Shown here: positions 1 through 6,196 of the stretch, piece by piece
How positions within the stretch are numbered: the first letter of the stretch is position 1
How the letters are laid out: each line of letters opens with the position of its first letter
DNA from: an uncultured Oscillospiraceae bacterium
GTDB taxonomy: Bacteria; Bacillota; Clostridia; Oscillospirales; Oscillospiraceae
Length of the DNA: 6,326 bases
Reading direction: 5' to 3'
Assembly (NCBI GenBank): GCA_905234005.1
Contig: CAJOFW010000160.1
Coordinates: forward strand, 1 to 6,326
Notes under the pieces: generated by a model
Told to the model about the DNA's origin: nothing
Database searches by the model: none
What the model saw: the letters and a program-made list of their open reading frames with translations, nothing else
Position numbers and translations under genes: made by a program

Positions 1-17
1 TTTCGGAGGGCGCCCAC

Positions 18-2306
18 ATGAGGATCCTGTATCCCGGCATATTCACACTGTTCATCGCGGCGCTTCTCTTCTGTGCCGCGTCCGCGCTGCGTTCCCGCAA
101 ATCCATGGGGAAGCCTGTGTTTCTTCTGCTCTGCAGTCTGGTTCCGCCGGTCGCCGGAAACCTCATCATCGCGGTCGCCGGCTCCGGGCTTATTGCGACG
201 GTCGGGTTCTACATCTACTTCGTCGGCATGGATCTCGTCATGTTCTCGCTGCTGCGGTTCACGTTTGCGTACTGCGGCATCTCCTGGCCCGACAGGCGGT
301 TCAACCACATCTTCTGCTTCCTGCTTCTCGCCGACGCCGTGCAGCTTCTGCTGAATCCGGTTTTCGGGCACGCGTTCGGCGTGTGCGCCATAGAGCTCGA
401 CAGAAACGTTTTCTACGAGGTCGTCCCGTATGTCGGACAGGCAATCCACCGGATTCTGGATTACGCGGTATTTGTCACGGTGCTGCTCATATTCCTCGTA
501 AGGAGCGTCCGTGCGCAGCGCGTTTACAAGGAGCGCTATCTCGTGATCCTGCTCGTGATGGTCGTCGTGGGGCTGTGGCAGTCGTACTACATCTTCTCCG
601 ACGAGCCGGTCGACCGCTCCATGATCGGATTTGCCGTGTTCGGACTCGCGGTTTTCTACTTTTCGATCCACTATCGCCCCGTTCTGCTGCTCGATCAGAT
701 GCTGGCTCAGTTCGCGTCGGAGATGAGCGAGGCCATGTTCTTCTTCGATTTCGACGGAAGCTGCATATGGGCCAACGACCCCGGCGCGGCGCTGGTCGGC
801 GTGACGGGCGGCAACTACGATCACGTCCACGAACGTCTTCTCGAGAAATACGGCGACGTCGTCGACGACGAGGGCGACTGGTGCACCGTCCGCCGGATGG
901 GGGAAAACGACGCTCCGCGCTGGTACATACTCGAAAAGCAGACCGTCTCCGACCGGCGCGGCCGCAGAACCGGCTCCTTCCTGCGCATACGCGACAACAC
1001 GGAGGAGCAGCTCGCGCTCCTGCGCGAGAAGTACCTCGCAAACCACGACAGCCTGACCGATCTTTATACCCGCGAATGTCTCTACGAACGTGTGCGCGAG
1101 GCGATTCAATCGCAGCCGGCGGAAGAATTCCTCATCGTCTACATCGACATCAACGACTTCAAGATCATCAACGACATCTTCGGAAGCGCGTTCGGCGACC
1201 ACGCCCTGCGGATCGTGGCAAACCGGCTCCGCGAGAAGGCGCCCGAAAACAGCATCTACGGCCGTCTCGGCGGCGATACGTTCGGCATATACATGCCCGA
1301 GAGCGCGTTTGACGAGGCGGAGCTTGAGGAGGAGCTGTCCGATTTCATTGTGCGGGACGACGCTGTTGAGCACCACCTCCTCATACACCTCGGCGTGTAC
1401 GAGGTCACGGAGCCGGAGCTTGACGTCTCCCTGATGTTCGACCGGGCGCACATGGCGCTGCTCACCGTCAAAAACGAGTACCAGAAGCACATCGCGTACT
1501 ACGACGACGAGATGCGCAGCCGGGTGCTCTGGAACCAGATCATCACGTCCCAGCTCCGCGACGCGATTCGCGACGGACAGATTCGCCCGTACCTGCAGCC
1601 GATCGCGGACACCGACGGCACCGTCGTCGGCGCGGAGGCGCTGGTGCGCTGGATCCACCCGACATACGGGTTCCTCTCCCCCGCTCTGTTCATCCCGATC
1701 TTCGAAAAGAACGGCATGATCGCGGAGGTCGACAAATACATGTGGCGCTGTTCCTGTGAGATTCTGTCGCGCTGGCAGGAGGCGGACTCCCCCAAATTCA
1801 TCTCCGTCAATATCTCCCCGGAGGACTTCTATTTCATGGACGTTGCCGCCGAGCTTCGCGGCATCGTGGAGGAATACGGCGTCAACCCCGCGAAGCTGCG
1901 CATTGAGATCACCGAGTCGGTCATGATGACCGACATCGAACAACGCATGAAGGTTTTGTACGACCTCAAGAATGACGGCTTCATTGTCGAGATGGACGAC
2001 TTCGGCAGCGGTTATTCCTCGCTCAACCTGCTCAAGGATATGCCTGTGGACGTCATCAAGATCGACATGATGTTCCTGAAAAAGTCAAACAACGACGAAC
2101 GCGCACGGACGATCATGAACAACATCATCCACCTCTCGGGCGATCTCGGCATCTACTCGCTCACCGAGGGCGTGGAGACGCAGGATCAGTACAGGATGCT
2201 GTCCGGCATGGGCTGCAAGCTGTTCCAGGGCTTCTACTTCGCAAAGCCCATGCCCGTGGATGAGTTCGAGGACAAATACTGCGCCGAATCCCGCAAGGCG
2301 TCATAA
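18..2306 (+). CDS. Seven-helix membrane sensor with PAS-like, degenerate GGDEF and EAL domains; probable c-di-GMP phosphodiesterase
   Basis: Predicted to hydrolyse cyclic di-GMP to pGpG at the inner face of the membrane. Seen in the 762-residue product: seven hydrophobic segments (about 3-24, 33-54, 58-86, 95-113, 143-161, 174-194, 202-219), resembling the 7TM input region found on some histidine kinases; a PAS-like region (about 232-330); a GGDEF domain starting near HDSLTDLYTR (343-352); and a C-terminal EAL domain (about 510-755). The GGDEF signature is GGDTF (418-422), so the acidic fourth residue is lost. The metal Asp377 is kept, but the RxxD inhibitory site is absent (409-412 reads PENS). 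The EAL set looks complete: E540 of EAL, N598, E630 and E633, D660-D661 in DDFGSGYSSL, K681, D683, E717 and E720 of EGVE, and Q737. I therefore infer an active phosphodiesterase with a cyclase-dead, perhaps GTP-sensing, GGDEF domain. Start: ATG with GGAGG at 5-9, eight bases upstream. An FNT gene follows after 13 nt. The signal sensed is unknown. Confidence 0.93.
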   Translation: MRILYPGIFTLFIAALLFCAASALRSRKSMGKPVFLLLCSLVPPVAGNLIIAVAGSGLIATVGFYIYFVGMDLVMFSLLRFTFAYCGISWPDRRFNHIFCFLLLADAVQLLLNPVFGHAFGVCAIELDRNVFYEVVPYVGQAIHRILDYAVFVTVLLIFLVRSVRAQRVYKERYLVILLVMVVVGLWQSYYIFSDEPVDRSMIGFAVFGLAVFYFSIHYRPVLLLDQMLAQFASEMSEAMFFFDFDGSCIWANDPGAALVGVTGGNYDHVHERLLEKYGDVVDDEGDWCTVRRMGENDAPRWYILEKQTVSDRRGRRTGSFLRIRDNTEEQLALLREKYLANHDSLTDLYTRECLYERVREAIQSQPAEEFLIVYIDINDFKIINDIFGSAFGDHALRIVANRLREKAPENSIYGRLGGDTFGIYMPESAFDEAELEEELSDFIVRDDAVEHHLLIHLGVYEVTEPELDVSLMFDRAHMALLTVKNEYQKHIAYYDDEMRSRVLWNQIITSQLRDAIRDGQIRPYLQPIADTDGTVVGAEALVRWIHPTYGFLSPALFIPIFEKNGMIAEVDKYMWRCSCEILSRWQEADSPKFISVNISPEDFYFMDVAAELRGIVEEYGVNPAKLRIEITESVMMTDIEQRMKVLYDLKNDGFIVEMDDFGSGYSSLNLLKDMPVDVIKIDMMFLKKSNNDERARTIMNNIIHLSGDLGIYSLTEGVETQDQYRMLSGMGCKLFQGFYFAKPMPVDEFEDKYCAESRKAS

Positions 2307-2319
2307 CATCGGAGGCACC

Positions 2320-2985
2320 ATGAAAAAAACGCTTGGAATATTTCTGTACGCCCTGCTCGCCGGCGTGTGCATCGGCCTGGGCGGGACGGTGTTTCTGCGC
2401 CTGAAGGACGCGTTTGCCGGCGGCAATGTAATCGGCGCCCTGCTTTTCACGATCGGCCTTTTCACGATCTGCACGCGGGGATACAACCTCTTCACCGGCA
2501 AGGTCTGCTATCTCTTCGACAACAAGCCCGCCTATCTTCTGACGCTGCTCGTGATCTGGCTCGGCAACCTGCTCGGCTGCGTCCTGCTCGCCGTCATCGA
2601 GCGGGCGACCGGCATATGCGGCGGGGCCGGTATCGACGCCGTCGCCGCCGCCCTGGTCGAGGGCAAAATGAACGCGGGGTATGGGAGCCTGTTTCTTCTC
2701 GGCGTCATATGCAACATCTTCATCTTCATCGCCGTGAACGGCTACGCGAACAACCCCCACACGGTTGGCAAATACCTGAGCCTGTTTCTCGGCGTATCGG
2801 TGTTCATCCTCTGCGGCACCGAACACAGCGTGGCGGATATGTACTACTGGTCTGTATCCGGGGTGCTGTTCTCGCAGCCGGGACAGAGTATTCTCCGGCT
2901 CGTCATCATCAGCCTCGGCAACGCCGTCGGCGGCGTGTGCTTCCCCCTTGCCGAGAGGGCGTACAGGAATCTCACGTCGGATTGA
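2320..2985 (+). CDS. Formate/nitrite transporter (FNT) family channel, short form
   Basis: A membrane channel of the FNT family, which moves small monovalent anions such as formate, nitrite or hydrosulfide. The substrate cannot be told from the sequence. The 221-residue product is almost entirely hydrophobic, with six helices at about 5-27, 36-53, 73-94, 124-143, 153-171 and 190-210. Family marks: NLFTGK (57-61), whose Thr59 matches the FTS threonine of FocA; the CN pair at 131-132; and GTEHSVADM, whose His169 lines up with the pore histidine of FocA (in FEHSIANM). It is shorter than typical FNT proteins of 250-290 residues because the cytoplasmic N- and C-terminal extensions are missing; the channel core itself looks whole. 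The ATG at 2320 is chosen because GGAGG (2311-2315) lies four bases upstream; a longer frame from 2260 would overlap the preceding gene. It begins 13 nt after the EAL gene stops, so the two are probably co-transcribed, and a terminator follows at 3040-3083. Confidence 0.9.
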   Translation: MKKTLGIFLYALLAGVCIGLGGTVFLRLKDAFAGGNVIGALLFTIGLFTICTRGYNLFTGKVCYLFDNKPAYLLTLLVIWLGNLLGCVLLAVIERATGICGGAGIDAVAAALVEGKMNAGYGSLFLLGVICNIFIFIAVNGYANNPHTVGKYLSLFLGVSVFILCGTEHSVADMYYWSVSGVLFSQPGQSILRLVIISLGNAVGGVCFPLAERAYRNLTSD

Positions 2986-3039
2986 CGCTTTCATCCGGCA
3001 GTCATCACTCACAAGGCCCGCAAAGCATCTATACGCGTT

Positions 3040-3083
3040 CGCGGCGTGGTGTTCCCATCCATCCACGGGAACGCCGCGTTTTT
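3040..3083 (+). terminator. Rho-independent terminator of the EAL-FNT operon
   Basis: CGCGGC (3040-3045) pairs with GCCGCG (3073-3078), and GTTCCC (3051-3056) pairs with GGGAAC (3067-3072). This gives a 12-bp stem with a 5-nt bulge on the left arm and a 10-nt loop, followed by five T (3079-3083). The T-run is only on the plus strand, so it fits the end of the FNT transcript. I see no T-run after the stem for the convergent cotJC transcript. The rest of 2986-3122 holds no further feature I can support. Confidence 0.7.
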
Positions 3084-3122
3084 GCCGTTCGTTGCGTCGT
3101 TTTTCATGCGTTTTGCGATGCT

Positions 3123-3665
3123 TCACGCTGGCTGTAACGGTTCGCCGAAGCGTTGGAAGTGCACGACCTCGCGTTCGCGCAGGAAGCGGATGACGTCGAT
3201 GACGTCCGGATCGTCGCTCATGCGCAGAATGTTGTCGTAGGTCACGCGTGCCTTCTGCTCCGCGCCCATGTCCTCGGTGAGATCGGCGATCACGTCGCCC
3301 TTGACCGCGAACGACGCGGCGCTGTACGGGAACCCGCTGGCGGCCTGCGCGTACACGCCCGCCGTGTGATCGACGAAATACGCCTCCAGCCCGGCGGCCT
3401 TCACATCCTCGACGCTCATATTCCGCGTGAGCTGATGCAGAATCGTCCCAACCATCTCCAGGTGTCCGAGCTCCTCGGTCCCGATGTCCGTCAGGATGGC
3501 CCGCAGCTCCGGGTACGGCATCGAATACCGCTGGCTCAGATAGCGTATCGACGCCCCAAGCTCGCCGTCCGGCCCTCCGTATTGACTGATGATGAATTTC
3601 GCGAGTGCCGGGTTCGGGTTCTGGATGCGGACGGGATATTGCAGCTTCTTTTCATAGACAAACAT
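3123..3665 (-). CDS. cotJC: Spore coat protein CotJC, manganese-catalase family
   Basis: A component of the inner layers of the spore coat in the CotJ complex. It is homologous to dimanganese catalases, so it may break down hydrogen peroxide. The 180-residue product opens with MFVYEKKLQYPV, the usual CotJC start, and continues with QYGGPDGELGA, TDIGTEELGHLEM, MGAEQKAR and FLREREVVHFQRF. The carboxylate and histidine ligands of the family are all in place by position: E35, E65, H68, E136 and H169. The length is close to the ~190 residues usual for CotJC, so the gene appears intact. Its ATG shares one base with the stop of the upstream cotJA-cotJB frame (TGATG), and a GGAGGT sequence (complement of 3674-3679) lies inside the end of that upstream gene, so translation is probably coupled. 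In Bacillus the cotJ operon is read by the mother-cell sigma factor SigE; the same is likely here but not shown. It converges on the FNT gene. Confidence 0.95.
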   Translation of the reverse strand: MFVYEKKLQYPVRIQNPNPALAKFIISQYGGPDGELGASIRYLSQRYSMPYPELRAILTDIGTEELGHLEMVGTILHQLTRNMSVEDVKAAGLEAYFVDHTAGVYAQAASGFPYSAASFAVKGDVIADLTEDMGAEQKARVTYDNILRMSDDPDVIDVIRFLREREVVHFQRFGEPLQPA

Positions 3666-4117
3666 CAGCCGTTACCTCCGTTTTTCGTATACTCCCAGGG
3701 CCACGGGCAGCACGCCCATTTCCAGGAATCGAACTGCGCCGTGTCGCCCTTCGTGACCGGGCCGTACAGATCGACGTAGCGGCGGCGGCCCTCCTCAGCC
3801 AGCGCGGTGAAGCTCTTCCAGGTCTCGAACGCCTCGGCGTCGTCCGGATGTGTGTCGAGATACAGCGCAAGCTCGTGCGCCACAAAATCGAGCGCCATCA
3901 GCTCCGCCTTCGGCCCGCTCTCCATCATACCCGTGGCGACGTAGTCCATGAACGGCAGATCGAGCCCGGGGAACAGCGTACCCTTCTCGAGCGCCTCCTC
4001 CCGGTTGTATACCGGCTCCGCCGACGTCTGCACCGGTATCGTACCGACGGCCAGCGGCGCACACGAGGGCAGCGGCCCCTCTTTATATGTGCATGATTCG
4101 TTAACTTTGCACGCCAT
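3665..4117 (-). CDS. cotJA-cotJB: CotJA-CotJB fusion spore coat protein
   Basis: One uninterrupted 150-residue frame holds both proteins that are normally encoded by separate genes ahead of cotJC. Residues about 15-57 are CotJA-like: CAPLAVGTIPVQ, then EEALEKGTLFPGLDLPF, matching the family's CPLAMAYVP...GTLFPELDLPF pattern. Residues about 66-150 are CotJB-like: AELMALDFVAHELALYLDTHP, then RRRYVDLYGPVTK and SWKWACCPWPWEY, matching its LYLDTHP and PWPWE signatures. Only about eight residues (MDYVATGM) join them. CotJ proteins act in spore coat assembly in the mother cell. ATG at 4117 is chosen because the frame upstream to 4213 translates to unconserved Arg-rich sequence; however, no good ribosome binding site precedes it. 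Internal ATGs at residues 57, 64, 65 and 74 could give a separate CotJB; the last has GGCGGAG just upstream. The stop overlaps the cotJC start as TGATG. Identity is firm; the start is less so. Confidence 0.85.
   Translation of the reverse strand: MACKVNESCTYKEGPLPSCAPLAVGTIPVQTSAEPVYNREEALEKGTLFPGLDLPFMDYVATGMMESGPKAELMALDFVAHELALYLDTHPDDAEAFETWKSFTALAEEGRRRYVDLYGPVTKGDTAQFDSWKWACCPWPWEYTKNGGNG
3674..3679 (-). promoter_or_regulatory. Ribosome binding site of cotJC inside the cotJB coding end
   Basis: GGAGGT on the minus strand, with its GGAGG nine bases before the cotJC ATG. It encodes part of the Gly/Asn-rich C-terminus of the upstream fusion protein. Together with the TGATG stop-start overlap it points to coupled translation and equal dosing of the two coat proteins. 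Confidence 0.75.
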
Positions 4118-4169
4118 TCTATGCCGTGCGTACCGGATTCGGTTACAGTCGGATCGGTTTCCAATAAGG

Positions 4170-4198
4170 TTGAACCGGCGGGGAAATCGTGGTAAAAT
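4170..4198 (+). promoter_or_regulatory. Vegetative-type (SigA) promoter for the MATE gene
   Basis: TTGAAC (4170-4175) as -35 and TAAAAT (4193-4198) as -10, separated by exactly 17 bases. TAAAAT differs from TATAAT at one base; TTGAAC keeps the TTGA of TTGACA. Transcription should start near 4205, about 30 bases before the chosen ATG. It lies in the divergent region, upstream of the cotJ genes on the other strand. Confidence 0.65.
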
Positions 4199-4201
4199 AA
4201 T

Positions 4202-4213
4202 ATGAATATTCAT
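4202..4213. promoter_or_regulatory. 12-bp perfect palindrome at the MATE transcription start; possible operator
   Basis: ATGAATATTCAT reads the same on both strands and sits where the MATE transcript should begin, just downstream of the -10 box. This is a usual place for a repressor dimer to bind, for example a MarR- or TetR-type regulator; no such regulator is encoded in the window. A palindrome this long can occur by chance in a few kilobases, so only its position makes it notable. Confidence 0.35.
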
Positions 4214-4233
4214 TGAACGGAAAGTGGAATTCT

Positions 4234-5586
4234 ATGCGGAACCATACGATACAGCGCAATATGACGGAGGGGCGGCTTCTGCCGCAGCTGGCGGCGTTCA
4301 CGCTGCCGTTTATCGTGGCCAATCTCCTGCAGACGATGTACACGATCGCCGATCTGGCCATCGTCGGGCGCTTCGCCGGTACGGAGGCGCTGGCGGCGGT
4401 GTCGATCAGCGGTCAGGTGACGATCCTGTTCACACTTGTCGGCAACGCCATCGCAAACGGCGGGCAGATCTATACCGCCCAGCTTCTCGGGCAGAACCGA
4501 CAGCGGGACATGAACGCCGCCATCGGCACGTTTTTCTCATTCGTGGCACTGGCCGCCGTCGTCGTGGCCGTCTTCGGCATGACGCTGGCGCGTCCCGTGC
4601 TCGGCCGGCTCAACACGCCGGCGGAGGCGTTTTCGCCGGCGGTACAGTATCTCACGGTCTGCGCCGGGGGGATGCTGTTCGTGTTCGGATACAACGCCGT
4701 GTGCGCCATACTGCGCGGTCTCGGCGACTCGACCTCACCGACGGTCTTCATGGCGATATCGGCCGTCGTGAACATCCTGCTCGATCTGCTGCTCGTCGCC
4801 GTGCTGCATATGGGCGCGTTCGGCGCGGCGATCGCGACGGCGGCAAGCCAGCTTCTCGCGATGGTGCTCGCGGTGTCGCACCTCTACCGGCACAGGGCGG
4901 AGGCGTGTTTTGATTTTGCGCCGCGCAGCTTCCGGATGAACCGGCACGACCTCATCGTGACCGTCCAGCTTGCGCTGCCGCTTGTGTGTATGCAGCTTGC
5001 GATCAACGTGTCGATGCTGTATGTCAGCTCGTACATCAACAGCTTCGGCGTCGCGGCGGCGTCCGTATCCGGCATCGGCAATAAGATGTACAGCGTCGTG
5101 AACATCGTATCGTCCGCGTCGCTGGCCGCCATGGCCACGGTCGTCGGGCAGAACATCGGCGCGGGCAAGCCGGAGCGTGTGCAGCGGGCGCTGGGGCTGT
5201 CCATCGCCATCAACCTCGCCTTTTTCGCGCTTGTGGCGGCGGTATGTCTTATCGCGCCCCGGTTCGTGTTCGGCGTCTTCACGGACGCGGAGGAGGTGCT
5301 CGCCATGGCCCCGCGCTATCTGCGGATTTCCGTATGGGCCTATCTCGCGTTCGCGGTCATGCAGCCGCTGAACGGCGTCATCCTCGGCGTGGGCTATACG
5401 CGGCTGAGCATGGCTATCGGCATCCTCGACGGCGTGATCGCCCGTATCGGCCTGAGTCTGCTGCTCGGCCATTTCATGGGCGTGTGGGGCTATTTCTGGG
5501 GCTACAGCCTCGCCGGGTTTGTGACGGTGATTCTCGCCGGCGCGTACTTCCTGTCCGGTCGATGGAAGCGCCGGAAGCTGCTTTGA
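4234..5586 (+). CDS. MATE-family multidrug/cation antiporter
   Basis: A polytopic inner-membrane exporter that should use a proton or sodium gradient to expel organic cations or other drugs; the actual substrate is unknown. The 450-residue length and the roughly twelve hydrophobic segments in two homologous halves are typical of the family. Recognisable marks are TLPFIVANLLQTMYTIADLA followed by IVGRFAG (about 23-49, with an acidic D40 in the first helix), AILRGLGDSTSP (158-169, end of the fourth helix), SGIGNKMYS (about 279-287) and VVGQNIGAGKPERV (303-316, the second-half counterpart). It ends in a basic tail, WKRRKLL. An in-frame TTG at 4213 would add seven residues. I prefer the ATG at 4234, preceded by GGAAAGTGG (4219-4227), although this site is weak; a third choice is the ATG at 4261. 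It is divergent from cotJ, has its own promoter and is probably monocistronic. Subfamily (NorM- or DinF-like) is undecided. Confidence 0.93.
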   Translation: MRNHTIQRNMTEGRLLPQLAAFTLPFIVANLLQTMYTIADLAIVGRFAGTEALAAVSISGQVTILFTLVGNAIANGGQIYTAQLLGQNRQRDMNAAIGTFFSFVALAAVVVAVFGMTLARPVLGRLNTPAEAFSPAVQYLTVCAGGMLFVFGYNAVCAILRGLGDSTSPTVFMAISAVVNILLDLLLVAVLHMGAFGAAIATAASQLLAMVLAVSHLYRHRAEACFDFAPRSFRMNRHDLIVTVQLALPLVCMQLAINVSMLYVSSYINSFGVAAASVSGIGNKMYSVVNIVSSASLAAMATVVGQNIGAGKPERVQRALGLSIAINLAFFALVAAVCLIAPRFVFGVFTDAEEVLAMAPRYLRISVWAYLAFAVMQPLNGVILGVGYTRLSMAIGILDGVIARIGLSLLLGHFMGVWGYFWGYSLAGFVTVILAGAYFLSGRWKRRKLL

Positions 5587-5722
5587 ACCGATCCTCCTGT
5601 TCGTTTCGACTTTTGCGAATCATTGATTTTTGTGAAACAACGATATGTGCATGGAAGTAAATCCTGCCAGCGTGCAAGAAATCGGCGGTTTGTGCTCATA
5701 CTATGGCCGTAATTTCAAAAAT

Positions 5723-5727
5723 GGAGG
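5723..5727 (+). promoter_or_regulatory. Ribosome binding site that sets the lipoprotein start
   Basis: GGAGG lies seven bases before the ATG at 5735 and four before the ATG at 5732. It rules out the longer in-frame start at 5645, which would put about 30 unrelated residues ahead of the signal peptide. The rest of 5587-5722 has no gene and no convincing terminator for the MATE gene. Confidence 0.75.
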
Positions 5728-5734
5728 CAGGATG

Positions 5735-6148
5735 ATGAAATCCATATTTTCCATGATCGTTTCGGCTGTCCTCATGCTCACGGCGCTGACGGCCTGCGGC
5801 ACAAACGGCTCCGCCCGTGAGGAAGCCCGCACGACGCCGTCGCCCGCAGCGACGGCAACGGCCCGCCCCACGGCCACGGCGTCCCCGACGACGTCCCCCA
5901 CGGCGCGGCCCGATACAGCCACGACGCCGAACGCCCGGCGTGACGCCGACGGCAACACGGTCGGCGGCGCGATCGAGGGCGCGATGGACGACGTCGGCGA
6001 GGGCGTCGGCGACGTTGTGGACGGCGTGGGCGACGCGGTCGGCGGCGCTGTGAACGGTGTGGGCGACGCCGTGAACGATCTGACCGACGACATGGCGAAC
6101 CCGGAAAACGGACGCATCGAGGACAACAACGGCACCGGCCGCCGGTAA
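5735..6148 (+). CDS. Small lipoprotein with Thr/Pro/Ala-rich tether and Gly/Val/Asp helical repeat
   Basis: I do not recognise a named family. The 137-residue product starts with a classic lipoprotein signal: MKSIF, a hydrophobic stretch (7-18), then the lipobox LTAC with Cys21, so the mature protein should be lipid-anchored on the outer face of the membrane. Residues about 30-66 are a low-complexity Thr/Pro/Ala/Ser tether. Residues about 75-121 are rich in Gly, Val, Asp and Ala and contain GVGDVV, GVGDAV and GVGDAV beginning at 90, 97 and 108. The steps of 7 and 11 residues fit two and three helical turns, so the repeat could form an amphipathic acidic helix with a Val/Ala face. The end is polar (PENGRIEDNNGTGRR). 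No catalytic motif or cysteine other than the anchor is present. ATG 5735 or 5732 fits the GGAGG at 5723. A CATACTAT at 5697-5704 resembles a SigE/SigK -10 box, but no clear -35 accompanies it. A strong terminator follows at once, so the gene is probably transcribed alone. Confidence 0.82.
   Translation: MKSIFSMIVSAVLMLTALTACGTNGSAREEARTTPSPAATATARPTATASPTTSPTARPDTATTPNARRDADGNTVGGAIEGAMDDVGEGVGDVVDGVGDAVGGAVNGVGDAVNDLTDDMANPENGRIEDNNGTGRR
6002..6073 (+). repeat. Degenerate in-frame repeat encoding GVGD(V/A)V
   Basis: Three related 18-base units at 6002-6019, 6023-6040 and 6056-6073 each encode Gly-Val-Gly-Asp-Val/Ala-Val. They are offset by 21 and 33 bases, so the reading frame is kept. Third-base changes between units (gtc/gtg, ggc/ggt, gcg/gcc) indicate old or selected repeats rather than a fresh duplication. 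Confidence 0.7.
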
Positions 6149-6158
6149 CCCCAAAGCG

Positions 6159-6196
6159 GCGCGGAGCATCCGATAACGGACGCTCCGCGCTTTTTT
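6159..6196 (+). terminator. Strong rho-independent terminator after the lipoprotein gene
   Basis: GCGCGGAGC (6159-6167) pairs perfectly with GCTCCGCGC (6182-6190). One A-C mismatch follows inward, then TCCG pairs with CGGA around an ATAA loop. Six T follow directly (6191-6196). It starts 10 bases after the lipoprotein stop codon. Confidence 0.9.

Noticed and set aside
487..1041. Open frame of 184 residues on the minus strand inside the EAL gene
   Set aside because: Arg-rich low-complexity translation with no motif, fully inside a clearly real gene; a shadow of GC-rich coding DNA.
3084..3122. Possible terminator for cotJC on the minus strand
   Set aside because: A six-base stem (GCGTCG/CGATGC) with a G-T pair and a 16-base loop, and no T-run in the right place on the minus strand.
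2161..3126. Long minus-strand frame of 321 residues across the FNT gene
   Set aside because: Charged, unconserved translation antisense to a clear membrane protein, and it spans the terminator; no ribosome binding site.
4118..4213. N-terminal extension of the CotJA-CotJB frame to the ATG at 4213
   Set aside because: The added 32 residues are Arg-rich and unlike CotJA, there is no ribosome binding site, and the stretch covers the MATE promoter.
4213..4233. TTG start for the MATE protein
   Set aside because: The start codon is rarer, the seven extra residues are not typical of the family, and it would begin within the palindrome almost at the predicted transcription start.
4735..5472. Minus-strand frame of 245 residues inside the MATE gene
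   Set aside because: Composition rich in Arg, His and Asp, typical of an antisense frame; no recognisable domain.
5610..5640. Possible terminator after the MATE gene
   Set aside because: Only short stems (TTCG/CGAA, AATCA/TGATT) near a T-run; too weak to call.
5645..5731. Longer lipoprotein starting at the ATG at 5645
   Set aside because: It would bury the lipoprotein signal peptide 30 residues inside the protein, and the GGAGG at 5723 marks the later start.
5830..5940. Possible tandem DNA repeat in the Thr/Pro/Ala-rich region of the lipoprotein
   Set aside because: Short acg/gcc/ccg codon runs recur, but with no constant unit length; this is low-complexity coding sequence and not a defined tandem array.
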